Assembly: GCF_964340395.1 (NCBI RefSeq)
Contig: NC_135570.1
Location: 14,553,822 to 14,617,821 of the forward strand
Source: Glandiceps talaboti
Lineage: Eukaryota > Hemichordata > Enteropneusta > Spengelidae
DNA length: 64,000 bases
Direction: 5' to 3'
A program made the position numbers and the translations under genes. Position 1 is the stretch's first letter; each line of letters opens with the position of its first letter. Positions 1 to 12,901 of the stretch are shown one piece after another. The notes beneath the pieces were generated by a model. The model saw nothing but the letters and a program-made list of their open reading frames with translations, did no database searches and had not been told where the DNA came from.

Positions 1-768
1 TCTTGATGGATGGTGTTGAGAAACAGATAAACCCACATCAATATTAGGTGCTTCCTCTTTCACAAGACAAAACTATAATGAAGATAACATTCCATTATCA
101 TAAATGCTGGTTGGAACGAAACCGTTCGATCACAGAGTGTGTCACATATTACATGTAATCCTCATCCGGGGATCAACGGAGGTATGTTCTATTATAGAAA
201 GATGCCTGAAAAATCCAGCACAAGTGACAATAACGAATACGGTAACATCTCCTTTGACAATATAATGAATGAACAACACTGGTCATAATAAAGTCAAGCT
301 TTACCAGAAATTAATATTTATTAGTGCAGTCGTTATGACGTAATCATAGACATCTATGACGTAATATAGATTTGCATATACTACACGTCATTGTGGTTAA
401 TGGGTCGTCACATTATCGAAACATAAGATATATTTCTTCTAAAAATTCATACACAGAGTTCATCACTGTCCTCACACCCTGTTTTGATAATATCGATTTT
501 CATTAGATGAACATTATCGCGTATTTGCAAAGGCGAATTGTCTATTCATCTTTCCTGATAATCATTTACTAACTAGTACCCGTGTATTTAGTGAAGGTTA
601 TTGTAAAAGAACTAAAAATATTCGAACAAAATGAATTACCATACACTCAGACCACTAGAATAGCGTCTGGGTCTTTATTATCAGATCGAGGATACTGCAG
701 TGAAATACGTGGACCGTGGTCACTGTGTCAATACGGGGATTAAACTGTTAATTAACTAACCTGTAATA
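1..768. other. Intergenic, no gene seen
   Basis: AT-rich sequence with no convincing exon on either strand. The only structured feature I see is the 14-bp palindrome at 345-358, listed separately. Confidence 0.5.
338..365. repeat. 14-bp palindrome CATAGACATCTATG with 7-bp flanking duplication
   Basis: A near-perfect palindrome at 345-358 is flanked on both sides by acgtaat (338-344 and 359-365). Its ends, CATAGA/TCTATG, match the larger palindromes at 6914, 10731, 12863 and 15239. It is the shortest member of that set. At this length chance cannot be excluded for this copy taken alone. Confidence 0.55.
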
Positions 769-966
769 CAACCCATAACACCAAAGTAAAGCACTTTTCT
801 GTATGTACCACAATCATTTATAGCATCCATATCAAGTACAACCCATAACACCAAAGTAAAGTGTTTTCTGTATGTACCACAATCATTTATAGCATCCATA
901 TCAAGTACAACCCATAACACCAAAGTAAAGTGTTTTCTGTATGTACCACAATCATTTATAGCATCC
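769..966. repeat. Tandem repeat, about 70-bp unit, three copies
   Basis: The phrase acccataacaccaaagtaaa recurs at 771, 841 and 910 (periods 70 and 69 bp). The third copy is interrupted at 966 by the fold-back element. The copy resumes at 1872-1890 with tagcatccatatcaagt. Confidence 0.9.
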
Positions 967-1871
967 CACAGGCATTTGTTTCCCGAGTTCAGTGGCTCAG
1001 AATATTTCTATCAGAATACAATAAAATGACGATAATATTGTTAATATTGACATATTAAACCAACACTATATGAAAGGGGTAAAATTACACTTGTTTCTGT
1101 GATCGCGCAGTTTCACTAAATGCGAAGGAAGACACAAGGTATGAAAGGCAGCCACCATTACCGTACGTAAACATGAACGTTCAACCGGCCGTTGTACTTG
1201 GCAAACATTTCGAAGATTTTACCTTCCGTCACTTCCTGGTTCCTAAATTTAATAATCTTCCGATAAATCGTGTCGTTGTTACAATCGGACCACACTTACC
1301 AAAGATATCAACGGATTTCTGACGCCATGTAGGGGAATTGGAGCAGATAAATTTTTTCTAACTACCTTCCGAGAACGTGATTGGATATCGATGTTTACAT
1401 GTTAAATGGAGAGCCGTTATCGGCCGTAACATGTGCTGCTGTTACATAAAGGGCTAGGACAATATGCAAAATAGGTAGTTAGAAAAAATTTATCTGCTCC
1501 AATTCCCCTACATGGCGTTAGAAATCCGTTGATATCTTTGGTAAGCGTGGTCCGATTGTAACAACGACGCGATTTATCGGAAGATTATTAAATTTGGGAA
1601 GCAGGAAGTGATAGAAGGTAAAATCTTCGAAATGTTTGCCCAGTACAACGGCCGGTTGAACGTTCATGTTTACGTACGGTAATGGTGGCTGCCTTTCATA
1701 CCTTGTGTCTTCCTTCGCATTTAGTGAAACAGCGCGATCACAGAAACAAGTGTAATTTTACCCCTTTCATATAGTGTTGGTTTAATATGTCAATATTAAC
1801 AATATTATCGTCATTTTATTGTATTCTGATAGAAATATTCTGAGCCATAACTCGGGAAACAAATGCCTGTG
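967..1871. mobile_element. Fold-back (long inverted repeat) DNA transposon, hAT-like
   Basis: Two roughly 400-bp arms (967-1367 and 1473-1871) are near-perfect reverse complements around a 105-bp spacer (1368-1472). The termini are CACAGGCATTTG.../...CAAATGCCTGTG. An 8-bp direct repeat, tagcatcc, flanks the element at 959-966 and 1872-1879. The inferred empty site restores the interrupted tandem-repeat unit. An 8-bp duplication and CA...TG ends are typical of the hAT superfamily. There is no transposase ORF, so it is non-autonomous. Near-identity of the arms suggests recent origin or gene conversion between them. Confidence 0.88.
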
Positions 1872-1879
1872 TAGCATCC

Positions 1880-2308
1880 ATATCAAGTGTCAACCTATAC
1901 TGTTTCATTTGCTAATTGACCACATTAGAAAGGCCACATATCATTGAGGCCATCCATGCGAGATATATGCAAATGCAATGGCGTGAAATTATTATACTGT
2001 AAAACGTTGTTATCACTGGATATGTGTGTTACACCCAATCCGTGAAACTGCCCAATTCATGAAATGTGCATGTAACTTTGCCCAGTTATGGAATGGTCAA
2101 CATTATGCAAATGAGAGTATAGATTACGATAGAGGCGGAATTAAATGTTGAGTTTTGAACTGTGGTTTTGATTATCAAAGCTACACTGAATTATAATAAA
2201 ATAAGAATTGTGAAGTGACGAGTTTGTAAATACGTGATAGTATAGATGTTTGATTGATATTTATTTTGTGTGTGTATGTCCTATGAAAAATGCTCATGTA
2301 TTGGGCAT
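1880..2308. repeat. Diverged flank of a dispersed repeat shared with 19767-19885
   Basis: The segment gtgtgttacacccaatc near 2025, followed by a cccaattcatgaaatg stretch, reappears inverted at about 19840-19885. The two copies then differ in length before both run into the identical 259-bp block. No coding potential is visible. Confidence 0.55.
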
Positions 2309-2567
2309 CACTAGTAGAAAAAATAGTACAGTTTACGACACTTTCCGTACTATAGTTCAGATTGAGTTCAATTCTGTACTTTTATGCTGATGAGGTGGAC
2401 GTTTCTGTACTTTCCCATTAGCGCCTGTCTAATCGGATTATACTCGATCTGAAAAATAGTTCAGATTGCGAGTCGGAAGTGATTTGAATACATTTGCATT
2501 TAGTTCAGAATATATTCATGAGTTCACCCCCATAACCGGGCAGTAAACAAATGAATATTCAAATCTA
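2309..2567 (+). repeat. 259-bp repeat, inverted identical copy at 19508-19766
   Basis: Reading both copies base by base I see no difference over 259 bp. They lie in opposite orientation about 17 kb apart. The block starts cactagtagaaaaaatag and ends aatattcaaatcta. I could not assign it to a transposon class: no clear terminal inverted repeats and no convincing target duplication. Confidence 0.85.
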
Positions 2568-2824
2568 TCTCGCCTGCATGTGATTCAAGGCGTGTACACT
2601 AATTGTTTGACCCACAGAAAACTAACAGTAACACTATTTAGTTAGTTAGTTGTCTGTGTTTGACCACATGAAGGCGGAGGGGGAGGGTGCAAAAGAAAAG
2701 GGTTACACACATGTACAGTGTATGATATGATGAGAGCTACATTTAATGTACATGTACATACGAACTGACATGTATACGTACATGTACAACTACGCTAGCA
2801 TGTAAACGTTAGCAAAAACTCTTA

Positions 2825-2870
2825 CTACTACCTCAGACCACTAAAATACTAGAGTGGTCTGAGCTACTAC
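2825..2870. repeat. 32-bp palindrome (CTCAGA...TCTGAG) with 7-bp duplication
   Basis: The palindrome at 2832-2863 has arms CTCAGACCACT/AGTGGTCTGAG. It is flanked by ctactac at 2825-2831 and 2864-2870. The flank is low complexity, so this duplication is weaker evidence than the others. Confidence 0.65.
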
Positions 2871-5800
2871 TACTTGCAAAAAGTATTTACAAGCATTTCC
2901 ATGTAGGTCAATGAAATATCACCTATGTGGGTTATACTTCAATAGTCGGTCAAACAGCGTAAAGGTCTACATTCTACAATGACAGACATGATTGTTCAAC
3001 TCGGTGCGATCTAAGATGAATTCACGGTGTATATTTGGTTACGTCGCCTTTGAATTGATGATGACGACTCGTCCGACCTAGACTGTTCTGGTCCAGTTTC
3101 AAGTGAAAGTCAGAATTATCACGGTGCCATTGATTATACTAACTGTGATGAAACTCGCCCACTCTAGTCTCTATGACTTCATTAGCCCCAAAATGCAAGA
3201 ACTTAATAATGGTATTGTAAATCGAAGTTCATGCATGCTCTGACTGTCGCCTGTTTTTTGTTTTCTTACATTTTATACAATTTTGAATTGTTAGCTTTGT
3301 ATTTCCTGCATTAATGTTGAAAACTGGTCTTTTTACTGTGCGTCTTCAATGCGCAGGTAAAATAGTGTGTTAATCTAGCATCGTGAGTACGCGCTCGCTT
3401 ATGGTTTCGCATACCTTGGACTGCCTGTCATTCAGTATTGTTTTAGCCTATTTATTTCTAAAGAAAAATGGTCTGTAAAGGGACTGCTTTAGTTGTCACA
3501 GTGCCTTTGTGGATTTATAAATCGATTTATGACAAGTGAGTCTACCTATTTTTTTTCCGACCCACTCAGTCAAGGAGTGCGATACACCAATCACCGTGTA
3601 TTTAGCTTTGTATACAGTGTATGGATAATAGCAAGTTTCGGGACTGAAAAATCATAAATTGTTTGTTAGACTTATTTTTTATTCAATGTAATCTGGGTTG
3701 ATTGGGAATTTTCAGATATCAGGATTTAAACCTCGGATTTCAACTCAGAAAGGCTATATTTTTTGCCTCAGTCTGAATTATATTAGTAGAACTCTCACCA
3801 ACGTTCCCAATGTGAAGTGATCTGAAAGTTGGTGAGAGGTCCTCACGTTGGATTGCAGCACTGCATGTTCTTGCCGAGAAGATAAAGAGGTGTAGTAATT
3901 ATGGTTTAAAACTGACTTTTACAAACGCCAGTCGTGTAGGGTCTATGATTTTTTATGTTGTGGATGAATGCGGCACTTTGATCTGAACCTCAGACCACTA
4001 TAATAGGAACAGACTAGAATCGCTTTTTGTTTTAGGTGTAAATGGGGCTCTAAACCCATCTTCTCTGTCGTGCATGGTTACCCTTCAAACCTGCTTCAAG
4101 CCGAACGTTGTGCAAAACGATACTTCGTGTCTTTACGGGGTTTTTTTGCAATTGTGTTTTAGTGGCCTGAGTCTGAACAAGTGTTCATACAGTACAGCAA
4201 AGTCCCACCAACAAAATCCATAGCAATAGATGCAGGAAAACCTCAGTATGGGCGACGGTGAAATCATGGTGTTAATTCTAAAACTTTTGAAAGCAAGAAC
4301 ATATGTTTGTGCAACTTTTGTATTAAAAGCATACCATTCCAATTCAAGGACAACGATTTTGTTCAGAAATGGTGGTAGGACTATAATCCTTCCTACCTCC
4401 TTCCTTCCTACCTCCATAGTTCAAAACCGCTGATCGTAACTGCATGGTACAGCGCATCTACATTTATTTCTGAGTTCCGGAGGGCATTATTTGATAAGTA
4501 CCCCATTCGTCCCTGTATTAGATCTTGTATAGTCATAACATTACAAAGATATGTGATTGTTGTGATCATTTCATTTGCTCATTATGTATTCAAGTGCAGT
4601 CAAATTTTCTTAGGTGTATGAGCAACTTTACTTCACCAATAAATTCTACTTTCTCACGAGTATTGTAAAATAACATGGCTATAATATGATACTACACAGC
4701 ACGTTTTAGACGTATTTGCATATCAATGTCATCTTCAAATTTTCTTGAAGAATTCTTCATCCAGATACTCTAACATACCTGCACACCAAATGTCAGCCCA
4801 TTCAATCGATTAGTTTTGCGGCTGTCATTCATTTTTACTTTGAATTCTTTTATTTACAAAACAAATGACAGTTTTTGACCCCAAAAATGACCAAAAACAG
4901 AAAATTGAAAATATCTTGCTGTCATAAACAAATATGAATAGACTTCTCGATAAAATTCCATTTACTCATTGGGAACATCGAACGTACAATGTCAAAAAGT
5001 CGCACTGGCGCAAAGTATCATGGGAAAACTTTCTTTGGCACACCTCACTTAGGAAATATAGCCGCAACAAAAAAGTTAATACTGGGATCATGTCTTTTTA
5101 AATTTAGCCTTTACCTTATAGAATAGAAGTATCAAAAGTGTATGCACTAACAAGTATCTGTGGTTTGTGCAAACATGCCAAATCGCTGATGATTGTTAAA
5201 CAACAAAACTTTGCATACCATTGTCATTAATAATTCTACGTTTTACTTCTGAATCAGTTCTAAACACTTACGATTGAAATGATCGTCAACGATACGCTGA
5301 TTTGTAGTTGAGGGTAATTAAAAATATTTTACAATGACGATTTCGACCATTAGCCGATGGAGGTGACCCCAACCAAACCTGTCACAAGATGTAAACTTGC
5401 ACACTTTTTGTGTGTCAATATGTCTGTTCTGGTCAGTCTGTTTTGGGAATTTATGGTACACTCACTGTCGCAGTTTTCAGCCAGGGTCACGTTATTCGAC
5501 GATTACTATTTGGATAAACACTGCAAAAAAGTAACACCCGTCATTGTTGCTTAGACATTTTCCTAGGGTCTTTTTCAACATGATTTATAGTAAGAAGTAA
5601 CTTTGTTGATGGTGTAGTCACTGAATTTATAACCCTACATCGATGACTTAGTAATTGAACACGCAAATGAATTATCATGAACACTGATCTACAACCGATC
5701 CGACCCTGGGATTCGATCACAATTCATGGCGTCGCTTGCCAGTCTATGTCTATGTCTTGGTCACGCAAACGTGAACACTCTGATATCTGAAACACTTCTT

Positions 5801-6842
5801 TGCTCCAGATACGCACCTTTTTTTCATGGAAAATGTCATATAGTTTGAAGTAAGCTGGGAGAAAATATTAATGAGATATTTGTAGATTTAAATAAGAGTG
5901 AAATGATAGTCAAGTGATTTTGAACCATCTCCGTGTATTTTGCTTTAGCGAAAACACTGACAACTACTAGTATGTGATCGCCCGGTCGTCAAATTGCAAA
6001 GAACAATGAAGAACAGCTGAACACCTTCCTGTGGTCATCTGTTCCTTTCCGTACCGACTCTCAATTGTTTTGCTGCGTTTACTTGTATATCTTTAATAAC
6101 AATAGTTTTTTAACTAACACCAATGTTCTTCCACTTTCTTTGCTTTCAAAATCAGTCACTTACTGTTGTAGCCAGTCAAAGACAGCCATCCTCAACTGGA
6201 AACACACCATGACAACAAAGATATACCAGAAAGTCATGACGTTTTGAATCATATCATTCGGCCCCCAGCCCTGTTTTTGACAATTAAAAAATGCTCTACT
6301 ACCCATCACAGCCAGTATCAATCAGACTTTTTCCATATATTATATTCCACCCTAACTTAACCCATATGACCGCCCCATTTATAACTCGTATGTCCGGACA
6401 TGAACATGATTGGCTTTTCGCTGACCAAGGGGTATGAGACCATATGTGGAAGTGGGGGATAAGCTTATCAAATATGACCGTAGTTCCATGTAAATTAAAA
6501 CTTATAGTTATGCTTATAGTCGTTACGTTTTCAGTTTATTGTGGTACCCGCTTGATGCTTTCTCTGAAGATGCCGACGGGATCAGTCTAAAATTCAGTTC
6601 TGGTGTATAAACTACAATGTATCACACATATCATGACTCTCACTATCCAATCCATCGGCTATACACTGGAGAACACAAGGACTATACTGACTGTTTTCTA
6701 TCCAGCACGAAATAAATTGAGAATACGTGGAACTTATATGTACATGAACAGTAGCTCCGACAACTCTGACAAGTCTCTATATACCCCACCAGGCCTCTTT
6801 GCTGGAGTTCGCGGAGCGTGTGTTGTCAGTGCTAATCTCGTC
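2871..6842. other. Intergenic, no gene seen
   Basis: Short ORFs here (up to about 94 codons) have no recognisable domain, no codon bias and no plausible splice context. Isolated fragments resembling the CTCAGACCAC palindrome family occur (for example near 3986) without the partner arm. Confidence 0.5.
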
Positions 6843-6983
6843 TAGTTCCTATCACCGTGTTCCTAAACAGTATCGTTACCATTTACACCTCCACTCACTA
6901 AACTTGGTTTAGTCATAGAAAATAGAGAGGACCCTCTCTATTGTCTATGGTTTAGTTAGATACCAATTGGCATCTGGACTAGA
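6843..6983. mobile_element. Short DNA element related to the 48-bp minisatellite unit
   Basis: Positions 6843-6900 contain an inverted, diverged copy of the 48-bp unit that forms the minisatellite at 41164-43915 (tagttcctat ... acctccactcac). The following segment, ggtttagttag...ggcatct, matches 14155-14187, where a second copy of the unit lies about 340 bp upstream. This suggests a dispersed non-autonomous element. It contains the palindrome at 6914. Confidence 0.55.
6907..6956. repeat. 36-bp palindrome (CATAGA...TCTATG) with 7-bp duplication
   Basis: The palindrome at 6914-6949 has a GAGAGGACCCTCTC centre. It is flanked by gtttagt at 6907-6913 and 6950-6956, an exact 7/7 match. Confidence 0.8.
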
Positions 6984-8004
6984 GCTAATCACGAGTCCAT
7001 CACAACGTGCATGCATCATTTTCTGATGTCCGCATTTGATTTGGACATTGAAGTAAATGATTTTACATTTCTGAGTCTCATTCGGTATTTTTCCACTGTT
7101 CTATATGTGGTAGCTACTACTTTTGGCACAATAAAAAAAAAGATGTTACGAAGACGAAAAAAAATATAATCGAGATGCACGATAAACATTTTTGGAAAAA
7201 AAGTCACATAAATGACTGCAGTATCCATATTTTTAATTGGCATGATTGAAGACTTTAAAAAATGAATGATGATAAAAGTGAGATTTTGCCTCAGTGATGG
7301 TTTTTCTATACAAGCGATAACATCACGATACCGGGTACTTCACAAACATTATCTCACTGACTTCAAAACCATAGTGACTAAATCGTTTCGTACAATTAGA
7401 CGGCATGATGTTTTTTACGTCTCGCACAAGCATATACAATGGTACACTTTACCAAATTGTAATAGACCATGTAAATATTACATTGACCGATGCAGATCTT
7501 GCTCGCGCAGGTTGGGTAGATTTATATGCTACGTTATGCCTTAGGCCTAAAAAATAACTGTTTGGTTTCTGTTACCCGACCCACCTAGTTTTTCACTGCC
7601 GACCCTTAACTTTTTTTTACGTGTTCTTGAAAAACTAACAAAATCGCAACAATTGTGAAGTCTCACGAGACATAGTGGATGCAGAAACTGACATCAACTT
7701 AAAAAGACAATATAAAACTGTTCCTCCAATCTGTAATGGTTGTACATCTAATGGAAAGAAGCCAATAACACAGAGATCATTTGGAAAAAATGGAAAACCA
7801 GAATTAGACACTCGCACATGAATAAAAATAAATCTACCTACCCCACCTATTTATTTATTTTGCCTAATCGGAACAACACAATTTTTTTAATAGGCCTATT
7901 TCCTAACTCAAGCTTAAATTATTGGACCCTTGTGAACCAAAAATGTGCGAAAATACAACGCCAAAATAGTAACGCTTTGCACGGTTTTCACACTGAGCAA
8001 TACG

Positions 8005-8048
8005 ATTAGATCATAGACAGTGAAGTTCTCCAGTGTCTCTGGTTAGAC
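8005..8048. repeat. Degenerate CATAGACA-type palindrome
   Basis: Positions 8012-8041 begin CATAGACAGTG and end AGTGTCTCTG with imperfect arm pairing. The flanks attagat and gttagac share 5 of 7 bases. It is probably an older member of the palindrome set. Confidence 0.35.
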
Positions 8049-10019
8049 CGACAACAATGAAACCGTTAGCGGGATCTCAGAGTCATACTCATTCACATAC
8101 AATTTTTTATGGCTGTTCACGTTGGTTAGCAACATCTCTGTCTTTGAGTTTGAATGAAATCGCTGCCATTCCCTACAGGAAACTGTTCTATGGAATTACA
8201 TGCCAGGAGCGCTTTCAATATCATAGAATGTTTTGTTGATCTTTTTTTTTCTTTTTTTCTTTTTTTTTCTTCTTTTTTTTTTGGGGGGGGGGGTCGACAA
8301 CTTTTACCAAGACAACCATTATATTAATCATTATAGTAACTACCTAGCATGGCTAATAGCCATACTGAGGTAGAACTGTAGATTGCTAAAATGTTATGGG
8401 TTGCTGGTTGTACACAACCTCAGCATATGCCACTTGACTTTCAGGCATTAATAGGTGGCAGAAATAGTCCGCACCAGGGCCGCTCTGTAGTCCGCATAAA
8501 AGGGTGACTAAGCCCAGACAATATTGTCCAGACCAGATTTGGAGGTGTGAACGCATTTAAAGCTGACTCGGTTCTAAATCTTGGTGCATATTCATGAGGT
8601 CGACACCTAGAAAATGAACCATGTGTACATTTCTTTTGTCTTTTGTTAGTTAATTTATGCGGGTAAACTGTGTCTTCACTAACATTTTCCACTAAAAGTT
8701 TCAAAATTGTCTTGTTTTTTGAAGGACTACTATAATAATATTTCACCGCCCTTGCTTTATTGTCATATCAGGAAAGTCAAGAACTTGACAAAAGCTATTC
8801 AAAACAAAGTAATCAAAGTTGTAAAACCAAAATGGTGCCGTGGAGAGTTGTGTCTGGTCATGTTCTGATCATGGAAGTATAACCCACGGTCTGATCTAGT
8901 AGCAGTATATCAACGACGAATCTACATTACAAACAAACAAACAAACAACACACACACACACACACACGGTGATATTAAAAAGCACGCAACACAAAGGTTG
9001 GTTCACATCCCTCGCATCAGTACCGGTACCCATTCTACTGAGTTATAAATATAAATCACATTCTCAGCTACAACATTGAACTTGTATGATACAAAAATCT
9101 TCAGAATGTGCGGGCCATATTTTCACTACCGGCATTGGCAGTCACCATCACTGCCTTTAAAAAAAATTAATACAGATAAATGGAAGCAAAAACAATCCTC
9201 TTGACGGTAGTTTAGTAGTCAGTTATGAATTATGTAACGTTAAATAACGATATTCAAATATTTCCCTCTATGCCTCCCATATACCGATAGTAAATCTTCA
9301 AACATCCATACAGACATGCGGACTTTGCTCCCTACTAGATACATCCATGTTTTACGTTACTTTCGTATTGCAAATTTAGCTGATGATGTCATGTCAAAGC
9401 CACGTGGTCTAAAAACCTGAATCTCCGTACATACATTTCGATATGAAATTATTTATCCGTGATGTTTAGAATTTTGGTCGGTCAATATAGTTTCAATGAC
9501 CAAGTGTGACCCCCACTGATGTCTAAAGTACTAATATCAGTACCTGACCGGCCATGGCCATGGCCTTGTTTTTGTTTTTGATTTTCTTCAATATTCAAAT
9601 CTACGTAATGTCTGGTTTGTTAGGCCATAAATTCCAAGCATATTTACCATGATATCACAAATATAGACCAGTTACAGAAAGTAATAAGTGTCAGCAAAAT
9701 ACTGTAATATCGACACTGTTTCACGGATTTTAGGGACGCTGGTGCTTGGATTATTTTACGGTTGACATTACCTAGCCAGTAATATAAGGAGTAGTACATG
9801 GGTATTTTATCCCTGGACTCTCTGTCTGTTTATATCGAAATGGAATAAGCTGAAACAGTTCTTCTTTGAGCAGGAAATATGTTGTGATTATGGATATTAT
9901 ATATATACATGTATATAATTGCCAACACATCGGCAACGAGAGTAATGACATTGACTATACGTAATATGTAAAGATGTAGTGTAAAATTGGAATACGGTCG
10001 TCAGGAACTAGATTAGGGT

Positions 10020-10190
10020 AGGGGGAGGCTCAGGAGAAAAATTGTTGTCACGGGAAAAAAACGAATTGGGACGTGCGTGAAAATTCGGATTGTCTGAAAG
10101 GGGCCCGGAGTCACGTACAAATATTTTGCTCATGAGTTGAACCAAATTTAACTCCAGGAGCAGACGTTTAACAAGCGTATTTTTAAAAGG
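10020..10190. repeat. Dispersed repeat, related copy at 15860-15995
   Basis: Shared order of phrases in the two copies: a G-rich tract, gtctgaaaggg or close variants, then ctcatgagttgaacca-like text, then caggagcag and gtttac. The copies are diverged and class is unknown. Confidence 0.5.
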
Positions 10191-10723
10191 GTGACTGGCA
10201 GAGAATGTGTGTCTCTTGAAGGGTAGACAATATACTCGCGATAGACTATGGGTTTCAGGCCACTGTGTCAGACGTGGTCTTGGAGGAGTCAGTACAATTC
10301 CTCCAAGAGTGGTAAGAGGCCAAGCCTGAAATAGACGGGTTGTGCGGCAAGTAGAAGTTTACATGCCTTGTCTGTGGTTTACATTGTGCACGCAAAACAT
10401 CCCACAAAACCGGCCATAACTAAAGCGGCATATCAGTAAATATGAAAAACGTGATCTTGGTAATTTGGATACCAGTTCTGAAAATATTCTCCGGGAAAAT
10501 AGGTTAAAATGAACATCAAGATAGCTGCCTATTTCCCATTGTTTATAAATCGTCAAGAGGTTAAGCTATCCACTCAGATGAACCACTCTTTGTCACTTTA
10601 TAATCTGGCATTATACATGGGATAATTTCCAAAATGTACATGTTTTATCGTTTCATTTTGGACTTTATAGAAGTTGATGACTAAAATTACCTTACCCTCG
10701 ATGAAAGTTATGAATGCGACTAG

Positions 10724-10761
10724 GTTTTACCATAGACAGGGTGGAGGGTCTATGGTTTTAC
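10724..10761. repeat. 24-bp palindrome (CATAGAC...GTCTATG) with 7-bp duplication
   Basis: The palindrome at 10731-10754 is flanked by gttttac at 10724-10730 and 10755-10761, an exact 7/7 match. Confidence 0.8.
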
Positions 10762-11623
10762 CTACTAGAATTAGTTGCGACAAGATTGTAAATACACATG
10801 GGCGAGTTTTGCCAGATTGCTTTATTTCAAGTGATTTGAAAATTGTGAATGGCGGACTTGGCCGTGGTCCATCGAATTGTCGAGTACTACCGTGGTGGCA
10901 CTAGTCGTTCCTCACTGGAACGGCAAGTGCCACCTTATGGCGATATTTATTGTCTTTGAACCTTTCTCAACAAATAAATCACACATAACTCCCCAAACGC
11001 TTCCATTCTAGAAATCCGGTGCCGACCCTAAACCTTTTTAATAAAGAAGAAAAATCAGTAAAATCGAGAAAATTGTGAGTGAAGTCTTGCCAGAAATGGT
11101 CATCAACTTAAAAAAGACAATAAAAAAACGCGGTTCTTCCAATCTGGAATGCAGAGCAGATGTCTTTGAAATAGAATTATTTAGTTTGGTTTAAAATTTA
11201 GTTGAAGTGGGCACAAAACTTGATTTGGTTCTGACTGTTCTGAATTTAGGGACACGAAATCGTCTCCCTGATGGCAGGAGTTCAAAGTGTTGGGACATAA
11301 TGTGGCCTTTGTCATTTACCATTTTCCCAGCTTTGTTTTGTACACGAGATGTAAACATTTCATTCAAATTAGTCTACTTTTCTTTACTAAACACATTTAC
11401 AATTTTGTTCAAGACACTCTTGTAGCTAGTCCCTAGACTACCAAACCAGCACAAAAAAGAAAATGTTAAACCGACTCAAAACTCCGATAGAATGTCTGTA
11501 ATACCTTGGCATTTACAAAATTTTAGGCCCCTCAATTGTTGTAGACAGTAAACTCTAGATTGACATTTCTTGTTAATGAAATCTGTGTTGGCCTTAACAT
11601 TTGATTTATTATCCAAGACTGTT

Positions 11624-11625
<2 letters not shown>

Positions 11626-11699
<74 letters not shown>
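11626..11699. repeat. (TA)n microsatellite
   Basis: Uninterrupted TA run of about 37 units. Reading frames through it are spurious. Confidence 0.97.
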
Positions 11700-11701
<2 letters not shown>

Positions 11702-11743
11702 TCACCTGTTCAACTTTAACATTGTCAATAAAAAGGTCGGGCA

Positions 11744-12600
11744 CTACTTTAGGGTTCTTCCTAAAGTCGACCTTTCGTCCAAGTAGTTTTCTTTACACCA
11801 AGTAACAAACCTATCAACTTCATCGAAATAAGTACGGTCAGAATTTGACAGGTCAACTAATGCAGAGTTATCAGAATATTTGATAAGTGGATTTGTATCG
11901 GTACCTGATGAGCAGTCATTTGTGTAAAGTGTAAATAGTTTGTGTGAGAGTATCGTGCTCTGTGAGGCACCCCTAAATGTTGAATGGAAGGCTGAACTTA
12001 ATTTTTGGTAGCGAACAAACTGGGAAAGGTTGACAAGAAAATCCATTATCCAGAGGATGAGTTTGGGGTTAACGTTTAAATAACTAAGTTTATGAGCCAT
12101 CATGTTTGGTTGACTTCTGTTAACGACTGATGAAAAATCAATAACCAATAGTCTTACAAATGAACTTGGTTTTTCAAGATGTGTATACGCATCGTGAAGT
12201 AATGTGAGAGTTGCATTATCAGTACCTCTATTACTTTAATATGTAAATTGGTATGGGTCAAGGTGTGAATGTTTTTGTGGGTTTTGACAAAGTAAAATAC
12301 GCTCGAAGCATTTCATCACAATGGAAGTCAGTGCTACAGGACGATGCCTTGGAAGTTTTTAGGGACCGGACAGATGGTAGATGTTTTCCAAATGGTTGAT
12401 ATCGTATGATCATTGTACGACCAATTGAACAATCTACTGGAAACACTAGCTAACTGCGATGCATAGACATTCAGTAACCTACCACATATGTTATCAGGAC
12501 CCATAGCTTTCCTTATATTTAGTTTCTTAAAAATAGACAACTCGTTTATCACTGATTTCAAATTAACTCTTCTTTTCTTCTTATTTACTCTCAAGATCTA
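11744..12600 (-). pseudogene. Decayed non-LTR retrotransposon reverse transcriptase (CR1/Rex-like)
   Basis: Two minus-strand frames together resemble the N-terminal half and catalytic core of a LINE reverse transcriptase. The upstream frame (12594-12334) contains KAMGPDNICGRLLN, then a stretch ending WKTSTICPVPKN, a typical conserved RT block. The downstream frame (12148-11744) contains VNPKLILWIMDFLV, then LFTLYTNDC, and the catalytic-box equivalent KYSDNSALVDL, where the second Asp of the usual DD pair is Asn. A frameshift and stops separate the frames, and no endonuclease domain is seen. A dead 5'-truncated copy is the best reading. Family assignment is by recollection of motif context and is less certain than the RT identity. 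Confidence 0.8.
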
Positions 12601-12855
12601 ACCCGATGTTATCTATTTCCTTTCCAAAATCGTGAATATCAAAGCGACAGTACATTACAACTTCGCCTCGCCACCACCCTGTGTTGCTTGGCAAGGTGGT
12701 AAATAAAACAAGTTTGCCTTTGGGATTATATTAACTGGGATTGTCGACACTGAATAATCCGGTCAATCATGGCACTGCGCTCATTGTATGTCACGGCGTA
12801 CAAGTATAAACGACGTTCATACTTCCATGACCATAGTTTCTGCGACCTGTCATTT

Positions 12856-12901
12856 GTTTGACCATAGACACTCCACCTTTGTGGAGGGTCCATGGTTTGA
12901 T
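12856..12901. repeat. 32-bp palindrome (CATAGACA...) with 7-bp duplication
   Basis: The palindrome at 12863-12894 has CTCCACC/GGTGGAG-like arms. It is flanked by gtttgac and gtttgat (6/7). Confidence 0.7.

Larger units (their letters stand above)
6984..11625. other. Intergenic, no gene seen; low-complexity tracts
   Basis: No exon could be supported. The region holds a T-rich run with a G-tract (8240-8293), a short CA run (8946-8967), a degenerate palindrome (8012-8041) and the dispersed repeat at 10020-10190. The longest reading frame (minus strand, 8441-8746) shows no recognisable domain. Confidence 0.5.

Noticed and set aside
642-668. Imperfect palindrome beginning CTCAGACCACTAG
   Set aside because: Ends resemble the 7-bp-duplication families but the flanks (ccataca / tctttat) do not match, so it is not counted.
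8441-8746. 101-codon minus-strand ORF
   Set aside because: No recognisable motif; composition is compatible with chance or repeat-derived sequence.
10279-10307. Palindrome CTTGGAGGA...TCCTCCAAG
   Set aside because: Flanks share gtggt only with a one-base offset; no clean 7-bp duplication.
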